Assembly (NCBI RefSeq): GCF_000003195.3
Contig: NC_012871.2
Span: 53,038,843 to 53,102,842, forward strand
Length of the DNA: 64,000 nt
Source of the DNA: Sorghum bicolor
Lineage: Eukaryota > Streptophyta > Magnoliopsida > Poales > Poaceae
Direction: 5' to 3'
Position numbers and translations under genes: made by a program. Shown here piece after piece: positions 19,662-31,468 of this stretch (position 1 is the stretch's first letter; the number at the start of each line of letters is the position of its first letter). The notes under the pieces were generated by a model, which made no database searches, had not been told where the DNA came from, and worked only from the letters and a program-made list of their open reading frames with translations.

Positions 19662-22600
19662 ATGTCGAACACCGATTTCGACTTGGAGAACGTTATCCCC
19701 GTGACGGAAGCCAATCTCAGAGATGAGCAAAAGCAAGCTATGGAAAAATCCATGGAGGACTACAAGTAGCTATGCTTAAAATCCTTCAGCATCAACATGA
19801 GCGGTGAGGTGATCCAGAAGGAAGCATTGCCGGCGCCTCGACAAATAACTTTTGAAGCCAATCCTGGTAAACTGCAAGAGATGGTTGATATTGCTGTCAA
19901 CCGTGCTCTGATCAATCAATGTAGTGTACTGTCCAATATAGTTTTCAATGCTATGACCAGAACTTTCAAAGAAGGACAAGTACCACCATCTTATGTGGGT
20001 CCTGCCTATCATCGGCCAGGGTCATCGGTAGTCACGGCTCCATCGGCTACTGCAACCGTTGCGGGTACGGAAGTTAATTCCCCTCCAAGCACATTAGGGA
20101 TGACTAGTGCGCAATCCACACCGATGACAACGAATCCGTCAACATCAGACGTGCAAATCAAACTTGCTACAGATCTTTTGGCTTCGACAATGTCAGGGTC
20201 TGTTCCTCCTAACTGGTGGGGTTATGGTATGCCTCCAGAATTGATGGCGAAAGGACCTAGAACATCTCAAGTGGCTGACATGACAGGCAAGGCTCCTATG
20301 GCATTGGCACCTCCAGGCTCGCCGATGACTCAGAACCCCCAGTATTCTACGACTACCACTGCAAGACCTTTCACTAGGAATTCTCAAGTACCAACGTTCC
20401 AGATACCTAATGCATCGGCAGATCCAATGCCGATGCAGCAGAGGTTCACGACACAACCAGGGTATGTTAATTCAATGATGATAGCCAATTACCAGTCATC
20501 GACAGGGCCTACGCCGATGAATGTTAATAATGGATGGACAGGGTAGTTTGTCTTTCCACAGATGCCTCAACAGAATCATCACGCTATGGGATTTCAACAG
20601 GGACAAGTCCAACCCGGGTTCCAGAATCAGGGGTTGATCAACCAGCCGATGAATCTTGGCCAACAGCTCGGTGGTCAGCAGGTGATGGCTAATCCAATGT
20701 TCCATGGAGATCGTGCACCTCATAGACACGTGGAAGCTTATCAGCAGGTGCCGGATCCACAACCGCCTCAACAGCAAGATGTCGATGCTTATTGGGTCGT
20801 TAAGATAGATGAAGTAATGAGAGACCAGTTTGGGATAAAACCCAAAGTCAGTACTTACTCTTATCGGACACCGTATCCTCTTGCATATGATTTAATCCCA
20901 CTTTTAAATTGGTACAAAGTACCAGATTTCACTAAGTTTTCTGGGCAGGATGATACATCGACTATGGAGCATGTCAATAGGTTTATCATAGAGTGTGGAG
21001 AAGCTGCTAATAGGGATGAGTTAAGGGTTTGCTTGTTTTCATCATCTTTGTCTTGGTCGTCTTTCACTTGGTTTATTTCGTTACCTCCTAATTCAATGAT
21101 CACTTGGGCCGATCTAGAGAAATAATTCCACAAATACTTCTTTTCTGGGGTTCATGAGAAGAAGATTACCGATCTAGTCAGGTTGAAGCAACGCAATGAT
21201 GAATCAGTTGAGAGTTTTGTGCAAAGGTTGCGAGAAGTTAAGAATAAGTGATATAGTCTGGTTCTGGATGATCGGCAGCTAGCCGATTTAGCTTTCCAAG
21301 GATTGTTGCCACATATCAGAGACAAGTATGCTTCTCAAGAGTTCGAGAGTCTAAGTCATTTGGTACAGAGGATTTCTGACCAAGATATTAAACCTTTTGA
21401 ACCCAAGAGAGCATGGAACAAAAAGGTATCATTCGTTGATGAAGCGGCAAGCTCAGATTCTGATGAAGAGCCAGTTATCGGCTTAGCAGAGTGGGTGAAA
21501 AACAAGAAGCCGATGTCTTGCCCTTTTGGGCATAAGGAACCAGAGAAGTTTGCATTTGATATCACCAAAGCCGATAGGATATTTGACTTTCTACTTCAAG
21601 AAGGGCAAATTATGTTGTCACCCAATCATGTGATTCCATCGGCAGAGGAGTTAAAGAAGATGAAATACTACAAGTGGCATAATGCAACATCTCACAGCAC
21701 AAATGAATGTAGAGTTTTCAGGCAACAGCTGCAATCGGCTATAGAATCTGGGAGAATTAAATTTGACAGCTCCAAAGCCCAGAAGCCAATGAAGATTGAT
21801 CAGCATACTTTCCCTACAAATATGTTGGATGCTAAGGGAAAAACTAAAGTCCTGACGTCGGAAGCAGCTGAAAGAAGCGCATCTGTAGATCCTCAACATC
21901 AGATTACTGCCAATGACGCTAAAGGCAAGGGTCTAGTTCAGGAAGGAACCAGCTCAGAAAGACCTCCCCGATCTGGTATTGTGATCACTCATAGAAGGCA
22001 TCGGGAGACTTGGCAGCAGCGTGAAGATCGGTATCGGCGCCAACAGGAAAATCATCGTCGGGAAGAAGAAAGACGCCGACAAGAGTGGAATCGGCACATG
22101 GATCATTGAAATTGCCCGTTCTTTATCCACTGTTGGGAACAAAATATCAAGCTGCCTACTGTTAGAGATTGCCCTGAGTGCAATGGTTATGATCGGTATG
22201 ATAGACCAAATTGACAATATCAAAATGATGATAGGCGATTTAATGGGCCGATTAGGGGAAGAGCTTTCGTTCATGATCGGCTGGGGGGCAGGCTCAGTGT
22301 CCATGATAGGCTTGGTGATCGTATCAGATATCTTCCTAGAAACAAAGAGGAGCTTGAAGAGATGGCGGATGCACGAGTTCCCGATGAGTTCATATTTTGT
22401 AGGGATGCTAATACTTATCGGGTGGAGTCCAGAGAAAATCACCGTCAATCTGTGAGACAGCCGCAACCTCCATGGTGTCCTGAGGGGTTGACTAAGACAC
22501 AAAAAAGAAGGCTGTAGCGTGAAAGGCAACAAGAGCTGAGTAAAAGTGAATATTCTGCCAAATCTGGAGATCAGCAACAGCGGGATCCTAAAGAGAAAGG

Positions 22601-23287
22601 GCCATCGGCAAGTGTTAATATGGTATTTATGTTGCCCATGGAGTTCCTCGCGCCATCCAGTGATGATGAGGAGGTGGAGTTCTCCAACCAGATAGCTCAG
22701 CTGGCTCTAGATCCGATGGCGGCTATCTTTGAAAAGCCTGCTGACAATGAAAGACAGCATCTTAAAGCTCTGTTTGTCAAAGGTAGAGTTGATGGGCAGC
22801 CAATGACCAAGATACTTATTGATGGTGGAGCTGCTATCAATATTATGTCTTATGCGGTTTATCGGAAGCTTGGGAAAGGAGATCAAGATTTGACCAAGAC
22901 CGATATGATGCTAAAGGACTTTGAAGGGAATGTGTCTCCAGTCAAGGGAGCTATATGTGTCGAGTTGACCATTGGCAGCAAAACCTTGCCGACAACTTTC
23001 TTTGTCATCAGTGGAAAGGGTACCTATAATCTACTATTGGGAAGAGATTGGATTCATGCCAATTGTTGCATCCCATCTACAACGCACCAATGTTTGGTTC
23101 AGTGGGTAGGTGACAAGATTGAAATCGTCCCAGGAGATTTTCTTCATATGTTATTGCATCGGCAGAGACAGATACTTATGAGAGGACCAGGTGCATTTCA
23201 GGAGAAATTTGGGAGAAGGATTTTCTCAAAGTTGCCGATTACGAAATTCCACCGATCCAAGCAGTCGGTTCTGATGACGAGTTTTAA
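19662..23287 (+). pseudogene. gag-protease ORF of T1 (multiple stops)
   Basis: The start MSNTDFDLENVIPVTEANL corresponds to MSISDLDQDN in T2. The gag core is at about 20830-21300 (YRTPYPLAYDLIPLLNWYKV; FTKFSGQDDTSTMEHVNRF). The CCHC-like finger CX2HX4HX4C has lost its first Cys (KYYKWHNATSHSTNEC), a TGC-to-TAC change. The protease DGG motif (ILIDGGAAINIM) at about 22817 is intact. In-frame stops are at 19768, 20545, 21123, 21249, 22108 and others; several are CAG to TAG, CAA to TAA or TGG to TGA. The frame ends TAA at 23285-23287, overlapping the pol ATG (TAATG). Confidence 0.85.
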
Positions 23288-26200
23288 TGGATAGGTTCGC
23301 CGATGATGGAAAACTAGGCTAGGGGTTTACATCGACCGATGATTTAGTAGAAATAGATATAGGTAATGGTGATAGGCCTAGGCCTACTTTTATTAGTGCT
23401 AAGTTGGATTATGAGTGTAAGCAGCAATTAACTGATTTGTTAAAGGAATATAAAGATTGCTTTTCTTGGGATTATACCGAGATGCCTGGTTTAGACCGAT
23501 CGATTGTTGAACATCGGTTGCCTATCAAATCTGGATTTTGGCCACATCAGCAGCCAGCTCGCCGATGTAATCCTAATATTCTTCCTGATATTAAGGCTGA
23601 AATAACTAAACTCATCGAGGCTAAATTTATCCGGCAATGTCGGTACGTATGCCGAATGGATTTCTAACGTTGTTCCAGTTTACAAGAAAAATGGGAAGCT
23701 TTGAGTCTGCATTGATTTCAGGAATCTCAACAAGGCTACGTCGATGGATGGTTATCAAATGCCAGTTTCCGATTTGCTAGTTGATGCTGCGGCTGGACAT
23801 CGGATCATTAGTTTTATGGATGGTAATGCAGGATATAATCAAATATTCATGGTTGAAGAAGATATTCCAAAGACCGCGTTTAGATGTCCTGGTCATGTTG
23901 GGTTGTTTGAATGGATAGTCATGACCTTCGGCTTGAAAAACGCTGGTGCTACTTATCAGAGGGCTATGAATTTTATCTTTCATGAGTTCATCGGCAAGCT
24001 GGTAGAAATTTACATTGATGATGTGGTGGTTAAGTCTGGGGATTTCACAAGGCATCTTGCCGATCTGTAAAGGGTGTTAGAATGTACAAGGAAGCATAGT
24101 TTGAAGATGAATCCTAATAAGTGTGCATTTGGTGTATCAGCAGGGCAATTTCTTGGCTTCATGGTGCATCAGAGAGGGATTGAAATTAGTAGGAGGTCTA
24201 TTGATGCTATCAACAAAATAGTTGCTCCTACTAACAAAACTGAGCTCCAGTCTTTGATCGGCAAAATAAATTTTATCAGGAAGTTTATATCCAATTTGTC
24301 TGGTAAAATTCGTGCTTTTAGTCCTTTGCTTAAATTGAAAGCCGATCAAGAGTTTGTCTGGGGAAAAGAGCAACAATCAGATCTGGATGAAATCAAGAAT
24401 TATTTAACAAATCCTCCAGTTCTGATTCCACCTCAGCAAGGAAAGTCTTTCAAATTATATTTGTCTACCGATGGGATGGTCATTGGTTCGGCTTTGATTC
24501 AAGAATTTGAAGGGAAGGAGCATGTAATTTATTATTTGAGTAGAAGACTGATTGACGCTGAGACCAGGTATTCAGCAATTGAGAAATTATGTGTATGCCT
24601 ATACTTTTCATGTATTAAGTTGAGGCACTATCTACTATCGGCTGAATGTACTGTTATATGCAAAGATGATGTAGTCCGATACATGCTTTCTATGCCGATT
24701 ATGAGTGGTAGAATCGGCAAATGGATCTTGGCGCTATCAGAGCTTGATCTACGTTACGAATCGGCTAAGGCAGTAAAAGGGCAGGTTATGGCCGATTTTG
24801 TGACTCAACACTGCGGTGTAGTGAAAACTTTGCAAATTGTTCCTTGGACGCTTTTTTTTATGGATGTACCTGTGACCGGGGGGCAGGAATCGGCATAGTA
24901 CTAGTTTCCCCTCAGGGAAGGAAGTATGAGTTCTCTCTGCCGATTGTTGCCACGTCAACGAATAATCAAGCTGAGTATCAAGCTTTGATCAAGGGGTTGG
25001 AATTATTAAAAGAAATTCATGCTGATGCTGTTGAAATCTTCGGGGATTCTATGCTGGTTATAAATCAGTTGGCTGAAAGTTATGAATGCCGAAGCGAAGT
25101 CCTGATAACTTATTATGAGAAGAGTATGCAACTATTAAAGGAATTCAAAAATTTCCGATTAGAGCATGTTCCTCGATTACATAATGAAGAGGCTAATCGG
25201 TTGGCTCAGCATGCCTCGGGATATCAACCCATACTAGACACTTTATCGGCAATCAGTGCCGATGATTGGAGAAAATAGATCATTGATTATTTAAAGGATC
25301 CATCTAAAAGGGTTGAAAGGCGTGTCAGGTTTCAAGCTACCAAGTATGTGCTCCTCGAGGATGAATTATACTATCGAACTATAGATGGAATTTTTCTCAA
25401 ATGCTTAGGTGATGATGAGGCTAAAAGTTTGATGGGAGAAATCCATGAGGGAGTATGTGGAGCGCATCAATCGGCTTTTAAGATGAAATGGATGATTAGG
25501 AGAAACGGGTATTATTGGCCAACCATACTCGAAGATTGCTTTAAATATTTCAAAGGGTGTCAAGGATGTCAAAAGTTTGGCAATATTCAAAGGGCACCCG
25601 CATCGGCTATGAATCCTATTATTAAACCTTGGCCGTTCCGGGGATGGGCTATTGATTTAATTGGCCAGATTTACCCACCATCAAGTAAAGGACATAGGTC
25701 ATCTTAGTTGCCACTGATTATTTCACTAAGTGGGTCGAAGCTATTCCTTTGAAGAAAGTAACATCGGCCAATATGATTGATTTTGTAAAAGAGCATATTA
25801 TTTACCGATTTGGTATTCCTCAAACAATTACTACCGATCAGGGTACCATGTTTACATCAGGAGAGTTTGATGAATTTGCAATCGGTATGGGGATTAAAGT
25901 GCTCAATTCTTCTCCTTATTATGCTCAAGCCAATGGGCATGCCGAAGCATCTAACAAAGGAATTATTAAACTCATCAAACGAAAGATTGAAGAAAATCCT
26001 AGGAGGTAGCATACATTGTTGAATGAGGCTTTGTGGTCGTATCGGATGGCGTGTTATGGATCGACTAAAGTTTCACCTTATCAGTTAGTGTATGGGCATG
26101 ATGCAGTGCTGCCATGGGAGATTAAGACCGGATCTAGGCGATTGACTTTTCAAGATCAGCTGGCTGCCGATGACTATGCTACTTTGATGAAAGATGAATT

Positions 26201-26522
26201 AGACGATTTAGCAGGGCATCGATTGAGGGCTTTGATGAGTATAGAAGAAAATAAAAAGAGAGTTGCTAGGTGGTATGATAAAAAGGTAAAAACTAAGGAG
26301 TTTGCCGATGGAGATTTAGTGTGGAAACTAATTTTACCGATTGGGACTAAAAGTTCAAAGTTTGGGAAGTGGTCTCCTAATTGGGAGGGTCCTTATCGGA
26401 TAAATCGGTCTGCTCCTGGTAATGCTTATATTTTGGAAACTCTCGAAGGACTTGAATTTCCCAGAGCATTAAATGGAAAATACTTAAAGAAATATTACCC
26501 TAGCATATGGGTCGATGCATGA
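23287..26522 (+). pseudogene. RT-RNase H-aRNase H-integrase ORF of T1 (broken)
   Basis: Starts MDRFADDGKLG. RT holds the YIDD box (EIYIDDVVVKS, near 24011). RNase H (LSTDGMVIGSAL) is followed by a second, archaeal-type RNase H, then integrase with its finger (HEGVCGAHQ, CQGCQKFG) and the DDE residues of TTDQGTMF and ANGHAEASNKG. Breaks seen: stop near 23317 (CAG to TAG), a ~4-base insertion near 23645 shifting frame, stops at 23704 and 24068, a lost T in the T-run at 24852-24859 that shifts frame in the second RNase H (where the catalytic Asp of FFDGS is also Tyr), stop at 25276, a frameshift near 25697, and stop 26007 (TGG to TAG). Inactive. Confidence 0.85.
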
Positions 26523-26532
26523 AAGCTCAAGT

Positions 26533-26619
26533 GCCAATAACATTCCTATCGGCTGGATTAAAGTGTATCTGGGACTGAATACGATGTTTCAGAAGGATGC
26601 CGATAACAGTCCTATCGGC
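26533..26619. repeat. twin GCCGATA...TATCGGC hairpins between pol and antisense gene (T1)
   Basis: Two 21-base inverted repeats at 26533-26553 (one arm mutated to GCCAATA) and 26599-26619 (GCCGATA, 7-base loop, TATCGGC). They sit in the short gap where pol and the antisense gene converge. Both are also present in T2 and T3 at the same place. Confidence 0.8.
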
Positions 26620-26677
26620 TAGACCAAAATAATCAAGAGTTTTAAAGAAAGAGCAAAACATGTCGCCGATAAAAAGT

Positions 26678-28835
26678 TCATGCATTCAGCAGGGTTTGGA
26701 TGGCCGATATGGCGGGCAGACGGATTTGATCGGCTTTTTCTATTTCCTTAATGTCTTCATCGGTAGAGCCTTCCACTGGTTTTAGCTTCTTCTTCATCTG
26801 CAGTGCCTTGCGGGCTTAGATGTTTCGCTCTTGTTCGAGGGTCTTGATCGTTTCAGGCAGCTGACCTTCTTCCTGTTGAGCTTGGGACAAAGCCTCTTCT
26901 ACTTGCTTAAGTTCTGCCAGCAGGGCTTCCCTTTTTGCCGATAGGTCAGAGATCTTTTGTCTTAGCGTCTCTCCTGAAGATTTTAGGATGCCGATGCTCT
27001 TGTGTTTCTCATCGGCAAGGCGCTTCACTTTCATTACCTCCTCCGAAAGATGAGCATAAGTAACTCTATCGGCAAGACATTGGGTAGCCTTTTGATAGTG
27101 GAGCTGGCGACTCTCCAAATGCGCAGCTTGGAAGAGGATCTCTTCGGCATCGGTAGGAATTTGACCTCTGAGAGCTTTAAACAGAACCTTGGTTGGATCG
27201 GAATCGTCGAACAGTTGGGCAGTGCCCTGATGAAGCAAGGCCAGCAGGTCTTCCAGCTTTGCTTTGATTTCTGCCGATAAAATCCCTACCGCTTGGGAGG
27301 AGCTTGCTTCCTCGCCTTCATCATCGGAAATTTCAATAGCAAAAGAAAACAAACTGTCCGGAGAGTCTTATTCCTGGAAAAGAAGATAAAATAAGTTATT
27401 TGATAATCAAGTACTAGTGGTGGTAAAAATAGAGATCAGGTGACTTACTTGTTTCAGGGCAATTTCTCGCCTTTGGTTAGCTGAGGCCGATGGTACCACG
27501 AGTTGATCGGCTGAAGTTGCCGATATAATGATGTCAGCTGAAAATTATAATAATAAGTTACAAATTAAAAAAATTCCATCAGTGAACAATCTTATGGATA
27601 GAACCTTACCTTGAGGGGGTGCATTGCTTGTCTGGATTGAAGAGACTACCGATGCTATGATTGCTCCCACTAAGTCAGCAGTCTGCTCAAGTACATCGGC
27701 TGACATCTCTTCTGGCCGAGGTACCTCTTGTGGCTGGGGTGGAGATGATGCTTGTCGTGTCTAAACTTCTAGCGAAGAAGGAGACGATTCCACATGAATC
27801 GGTGATTCTGGAGGAGGAGGAGAGGGCACTGCTGTTCTCTGGCGTTTCGCTTGTGACTTGGTGCTTTTGGAGCCTTTTCTCTTGATCTTGCTAGACTGGG
27901 GGCATCAGCACTCGCCTTGGTACTTCTGGTCTTTGCCGATTGGCCAGTTTGCTGATACAACAACAAAAGTTTCATGAGTATAGATATAATAGAGTATTGA
28001 TGAAACTCTGGTTGGAACAGTGAGAGCTACCGATGAAGTTCCCTTGGCGGCCGATGTATCCTGAAAAGGTTGTGTGAGTATAGAATGGAATCGGTATAAA
28101 TTGAAGCAAGTCAAGAATTTACCTTGAAAGCTTGGATCAAAGCGGCAGCAGCGGCTGATGGAGATGTCCTGGCTCGTTTGGTGGTGATCTTTTTGAAGCG
28201 CATGTTCCGGTGCATTAGAGCTGCCAGGGTTGGTGCATTGTTGCCGATGAAGGAGATCGGGCCTGGTGGAAGGAGTTCAATCGGCATTCCGCTCCTGCTA
28301 ACTGTCGGTGGTGTGTCGTCGACCTGTTTAAGAGAGAGGGAGTAAGTTACCGATAGAAATAAAAGTAATAAAAGAAGATTGAAGCATCGGTTAAAAACTT
28401 ACAGTATTCTCAGGGACTTTGTATTTGGGGTCGATCATGCCGCGGTATGTGAGGGCCGATCTGCAGAACAGGTGCTCCTTCCACTCTTCCCACCATTGTT
28501 TGTATGCCTGAGTGATGAAGAGAGCTGGGATCCAAGCCGATAAATCGATGTCTGATGTGTCGGCATTTGGTGGGAGTTGAGTTATTCTAATCCACTCAGG
28601 ACCGCTAGTTATGACCTCCCTCAGTTTCACCACATCGGCGTAGCATAGCGTGATCGGCAGTTGTCCAAAGGCTAGTTGACGAGCCAGTGCCGATGGGTTG
28701 TAGAACTCAAAAGTCGATGGAGGAGGTCCTTGCTGGAGTTCTTGGAGTTCTCAAGCAATGCCGCCGCCAAAAACGTGATTTGAGGCTGTGGAATGACAAG
28801 ATGGAGGAAGAGTACCGGAGAAGGAGGTATTTATA
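26678..28835 (-). pseudogene. antisense PMD-like gene of T1 with its PMD domain deleted
   Basis: Minus-strand exons can be matched to those of T2 and T3: rest of exon 2 (about 28715 down to 28403), exon 3 (28323-28123, 201 bases), exon 4 (27951-27610), exon 5 (27537-27449, 89 bases), exon 6 (27373-26678). Every intron has GT...AG ends, e.g. donor GTAAGT after 28403. The TATA box TATAAATA is at 28828-28835. The leader is joined directly to the end of exon 2 near 28715, removing the start codon, exon 1 and the conserved PMD core. Exon 6 begins GAA TAA, and a further stop lies near 26818, so the C-terminal coiled coil is not translatable. Confidence 0.75.
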
Positions 28836-29233
28836 GGACAAAAAGGGCAAGGACAAATCTGACTTATCTCTTTGCCGCATCTGTGAATTCCGAGGGTGTT
28901 CAGGTGGATATGGTAACTGTTCGCACGATAATCAAGGGATTGCGCAGTTGATTTGACAGCAGACGGTCATGATTTTAGAGATATTTTACTGTGCAAGATC
29001 TCCTGGTCGGTTCATCGGCGGCCTTGTCTAACAGATATATTGCCGATGAATGTATTCTGAGGAGATTCGGTTGGGAAGTTGAGAAATTCGAGGAACCTGT
29101 AGGAGAATCGGGCTGAGGTTGTTCAGATTTGGCGATTGATTACCAAATTAGGAGGAGTAATTGCGGAAAGGCGTCATTATTGAAGAAAATTCCGGAGCAT
29201 TAATGATTTTATACTCCAAAATTGGGGGGCATG
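28836..29233 (+). other. T1 non-coding 3' region with polypurine tract
   Basis: Upstream region of the antisense gene (homologous to 38657-39139 in T2) followed by AAAATTGGGGGGCATG (29218-29233), the polypurine tract that abuts the 3' LTR. GCCGAT/ATCGGC motifs recur. No coding sequence. Confidence 0.65.
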
Positions 29234-29967
29234 TGTTGACACCGTTTTTGACACGTGTATCTGGACACACATCTGGAGGTAATGGGGTGTAAATCGGCAG
29301 GAGGAGAGATAATGATTGATTTACAGGAGAATTGCCGATGAGGGGTGATGCCGATTGGAAAACAGCCGAATATGACCAAGTCCAGGAGTGGCGATGCGAT
29401 CATGCCGATGACCAGCACTGATGGTTGCCGATGACTGAGAAAGGCGGTCTGCCGATGATTCTGAAGAAAAGCGCAGGAATTGCCGATTAACTCGGGATGG
29501 TATGCCGATTGGTCGTGGAGGGTAGTTTGATGTTTTCCTTAGTTATTAGAGTCTGTTTTGTATATGGATTCTGTTTATTTTTGGAATTCGAGTCCTAGTC
29601 GTGTCTGGTTGTAACTCTTTTGATCAGGTATAAATGTAGACCCCATAGCAATGTAATGAGGGATCTATCAATCAATCAAACACAAGTTTTAACACCTATT
29701 CCAGCATCTACTTTTTCGACGACTTCGTCATCTTGCATATTTTCTCTTTTACTATGAGTTCTTAGAAATTTGTCGAGTCAACCTCGGCGAGTTCTCAAGT
29801 TCCGCGTGAGCACCTCTTGGCCGTGACATCCGGGCGCATCGCTATTGTCGGGACCAAAGTGTTCAAGTTACCACCTTTGTCGATTGTAAGGTCAAATCGG
29901 CTGGCACGCCTTAACGTTAAATCGGATATTAGCCCTTTGTGTTTGCAGATCTACTTTTGCACCAACA
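29234..29967 (+). repeat. 3' LTR of T1
   Basis: TGTTGACACC...ACCAACA; pairs with 18879-19613. About 20 differences over ~735 bases by eye. TGCCGATGA at 29403, 29426 and 29450 keeps the 23-24-base pitch. Confidence 0.9.
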
Positions 29968-29972
29968 ACAGC

Positions 29973-30184
29973 CAAAGTCCGTTTCATCCCTCCAAAGGCA
30001 GCCCCGAAACACGCTCTCAATGCTTTCGAGACACGTCCCAAGCGTCGACGTTCGTAGGCTAGACCTCCAGTCCTCGGTTAACTCCATCACTAGGCAGCTC
30101 TCTAACCACAACACCGTTATACTAGGTCTTAGGCATGATCTTGCTAGTGCCAATAAGAAGATCAGGGAGTTAGAGCGCCGCTAA
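29973..30184 (+). pseudogene. extra ORF of element B, 3' part
   Basis: The sequence after the T1 target duplication is open in one frame to TAA at 30182-30184. It encodes a Gln/Ser/Arg-rich helix ending LASANKKIRELERR, probably a coiled coil like the C-terminus of the element A extra ORF. Relative to the 5' part at 18502-18878, this frame is offset by one base when the duplication is collapsed, so a small indel has probably occurred. Apparent ATG starts within the T1 LTR are not meaningful. Confidence 0.55.
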
Positions 30185-31468
30185 GTTATCTAGATTAGAT
30201 CTTGAGGCAATGCATCTTAGTTACTTATCTTTAAATTCGGTTTAGATCTATTATTAGCTTCAGTTTATTACTAGTCATTTGTAATAAATGCCTCAAGATT
30301 AATAAAGAGTATTATTATTATTATGTCTTGTGTGTCTCTACTTCAGTTTTTATGCAAGAAAGCAGAAAACAAGTATGGGGGAGATCCCTCGACATGCCAA
30401 ATGCACTTCGACTACACTACTCCACGATTTAGGTACATACTCTGCACACTTTACACATACACATATATCTTGGATTATGCAGAATACTGTCTCCGACATG
30501 ATAAATTAAAAATATTAAAATGTTTCTAATCATGATTAATCTCACTCTGTGATATTTCCTGAAAACTTGCAATTATTGAAAAATCATTTTAAAACCCTGT
30601 GTTACTTAAGTCATTGTGGAATGTGAGATGGTAGAGTATGAGTATCTTCTTCTTGATATCATTGTTGCTTGGATAATTTATTCAAAAATTCTAGCTACCA
30701 TCCTCAGTGTTTTATATGCCTACTAAACCTAAAAATATTAATAATTATAAAAGCTATCTACTCTATATTGAGTTTGTTCAAAATGAGTTAGACCCTTGTT
30801 GAGAGATTTATCATACTCCTAAGATCAAAACATTTATTCAGAAAGATTCACTCTTCCGAAGTATTATTGCGTTAGAGGCATGGGCTATGCAAAAATAAGG
30901 ATATTTTGAGGAAATAAAAAGGAGCAAGTGCTCAACAACCTCGCAGAAAAAAATGGACAAGTGTCCGGCAGTAGAATTAGAGGTACCTCGGTATCCACCT
31001 GAAAAAAAAGAGAGAAAAGAAAAAAAATGTTAGCCCATCGTCCCTCTAATAAGCAATATGCCAGTAAGAGTTGACAAGTTTTTAATTTCCAAAGTCTTTG
31101 ATTTAACAGTATGGCATTCCTCTCCTCGGATCCCGTTTTGATCAGGCAATAAATGCAAGGTAAGTATGCTTGAGAATTTTTGCAAATTAAAACAGCCTCA
31201 GTAAGATATGCAAAAGATAAATGAGTGATCTGAGAGAACCTATGAGGATAAAGGTATGCTAAATTTCTTTTCAAAAATATACAAAAACTCCAAGTAACAG
31301 GATTGAGAAGAAAGGATCTCTACTCTTAACCAAATATTTCCCTAACTATGGTACACAGTGGATTGTTACACCCTGTAGGTATGAATGTTTTACAATGTTT
31401 TAACCCCAGATATCTTTCTTAACCATCGTTTTCTCGAGGACGAGTAAAAGCCTAAGTATGAGGTTATT
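30185..31468 (+). other. 3' untranslated region of element B
   Basis: No gene recognised; mostly AT-rich. An internal purine tract AAGTATGGGGGAGATCC lies at about 30371-30387, in the same place as the internal tract of element A. Before the LTR is CTCGAGGACGAGTAAAAG (31433-31450), shared with element A, and a decayed polypurine tract AAGTATGAGG. Confidence 0.65.

Larger units (their letters stand above)
18879..29967 (+). mobile_element. Tat-like Ty3/gypsy element T1 (decayed, complete ends)
   Basis: Both LTRs are present (18879-19613 and 29234-29967, about 735 bp each, roughly 3% different by eye). Flanks are GCAGC (18874-18878) and ACAGC (29968-29972), a 5-bp target duplication with one change. 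Order: LTR, primer site, gag-protease, RT-RH-aRH-INT, two hairpins, an antisense PMD-like gene, polypurine tract, LTR. Many stops and frameshifts make it inactive. It lies inside the extra ORF of element B. Confidence 0.9.
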
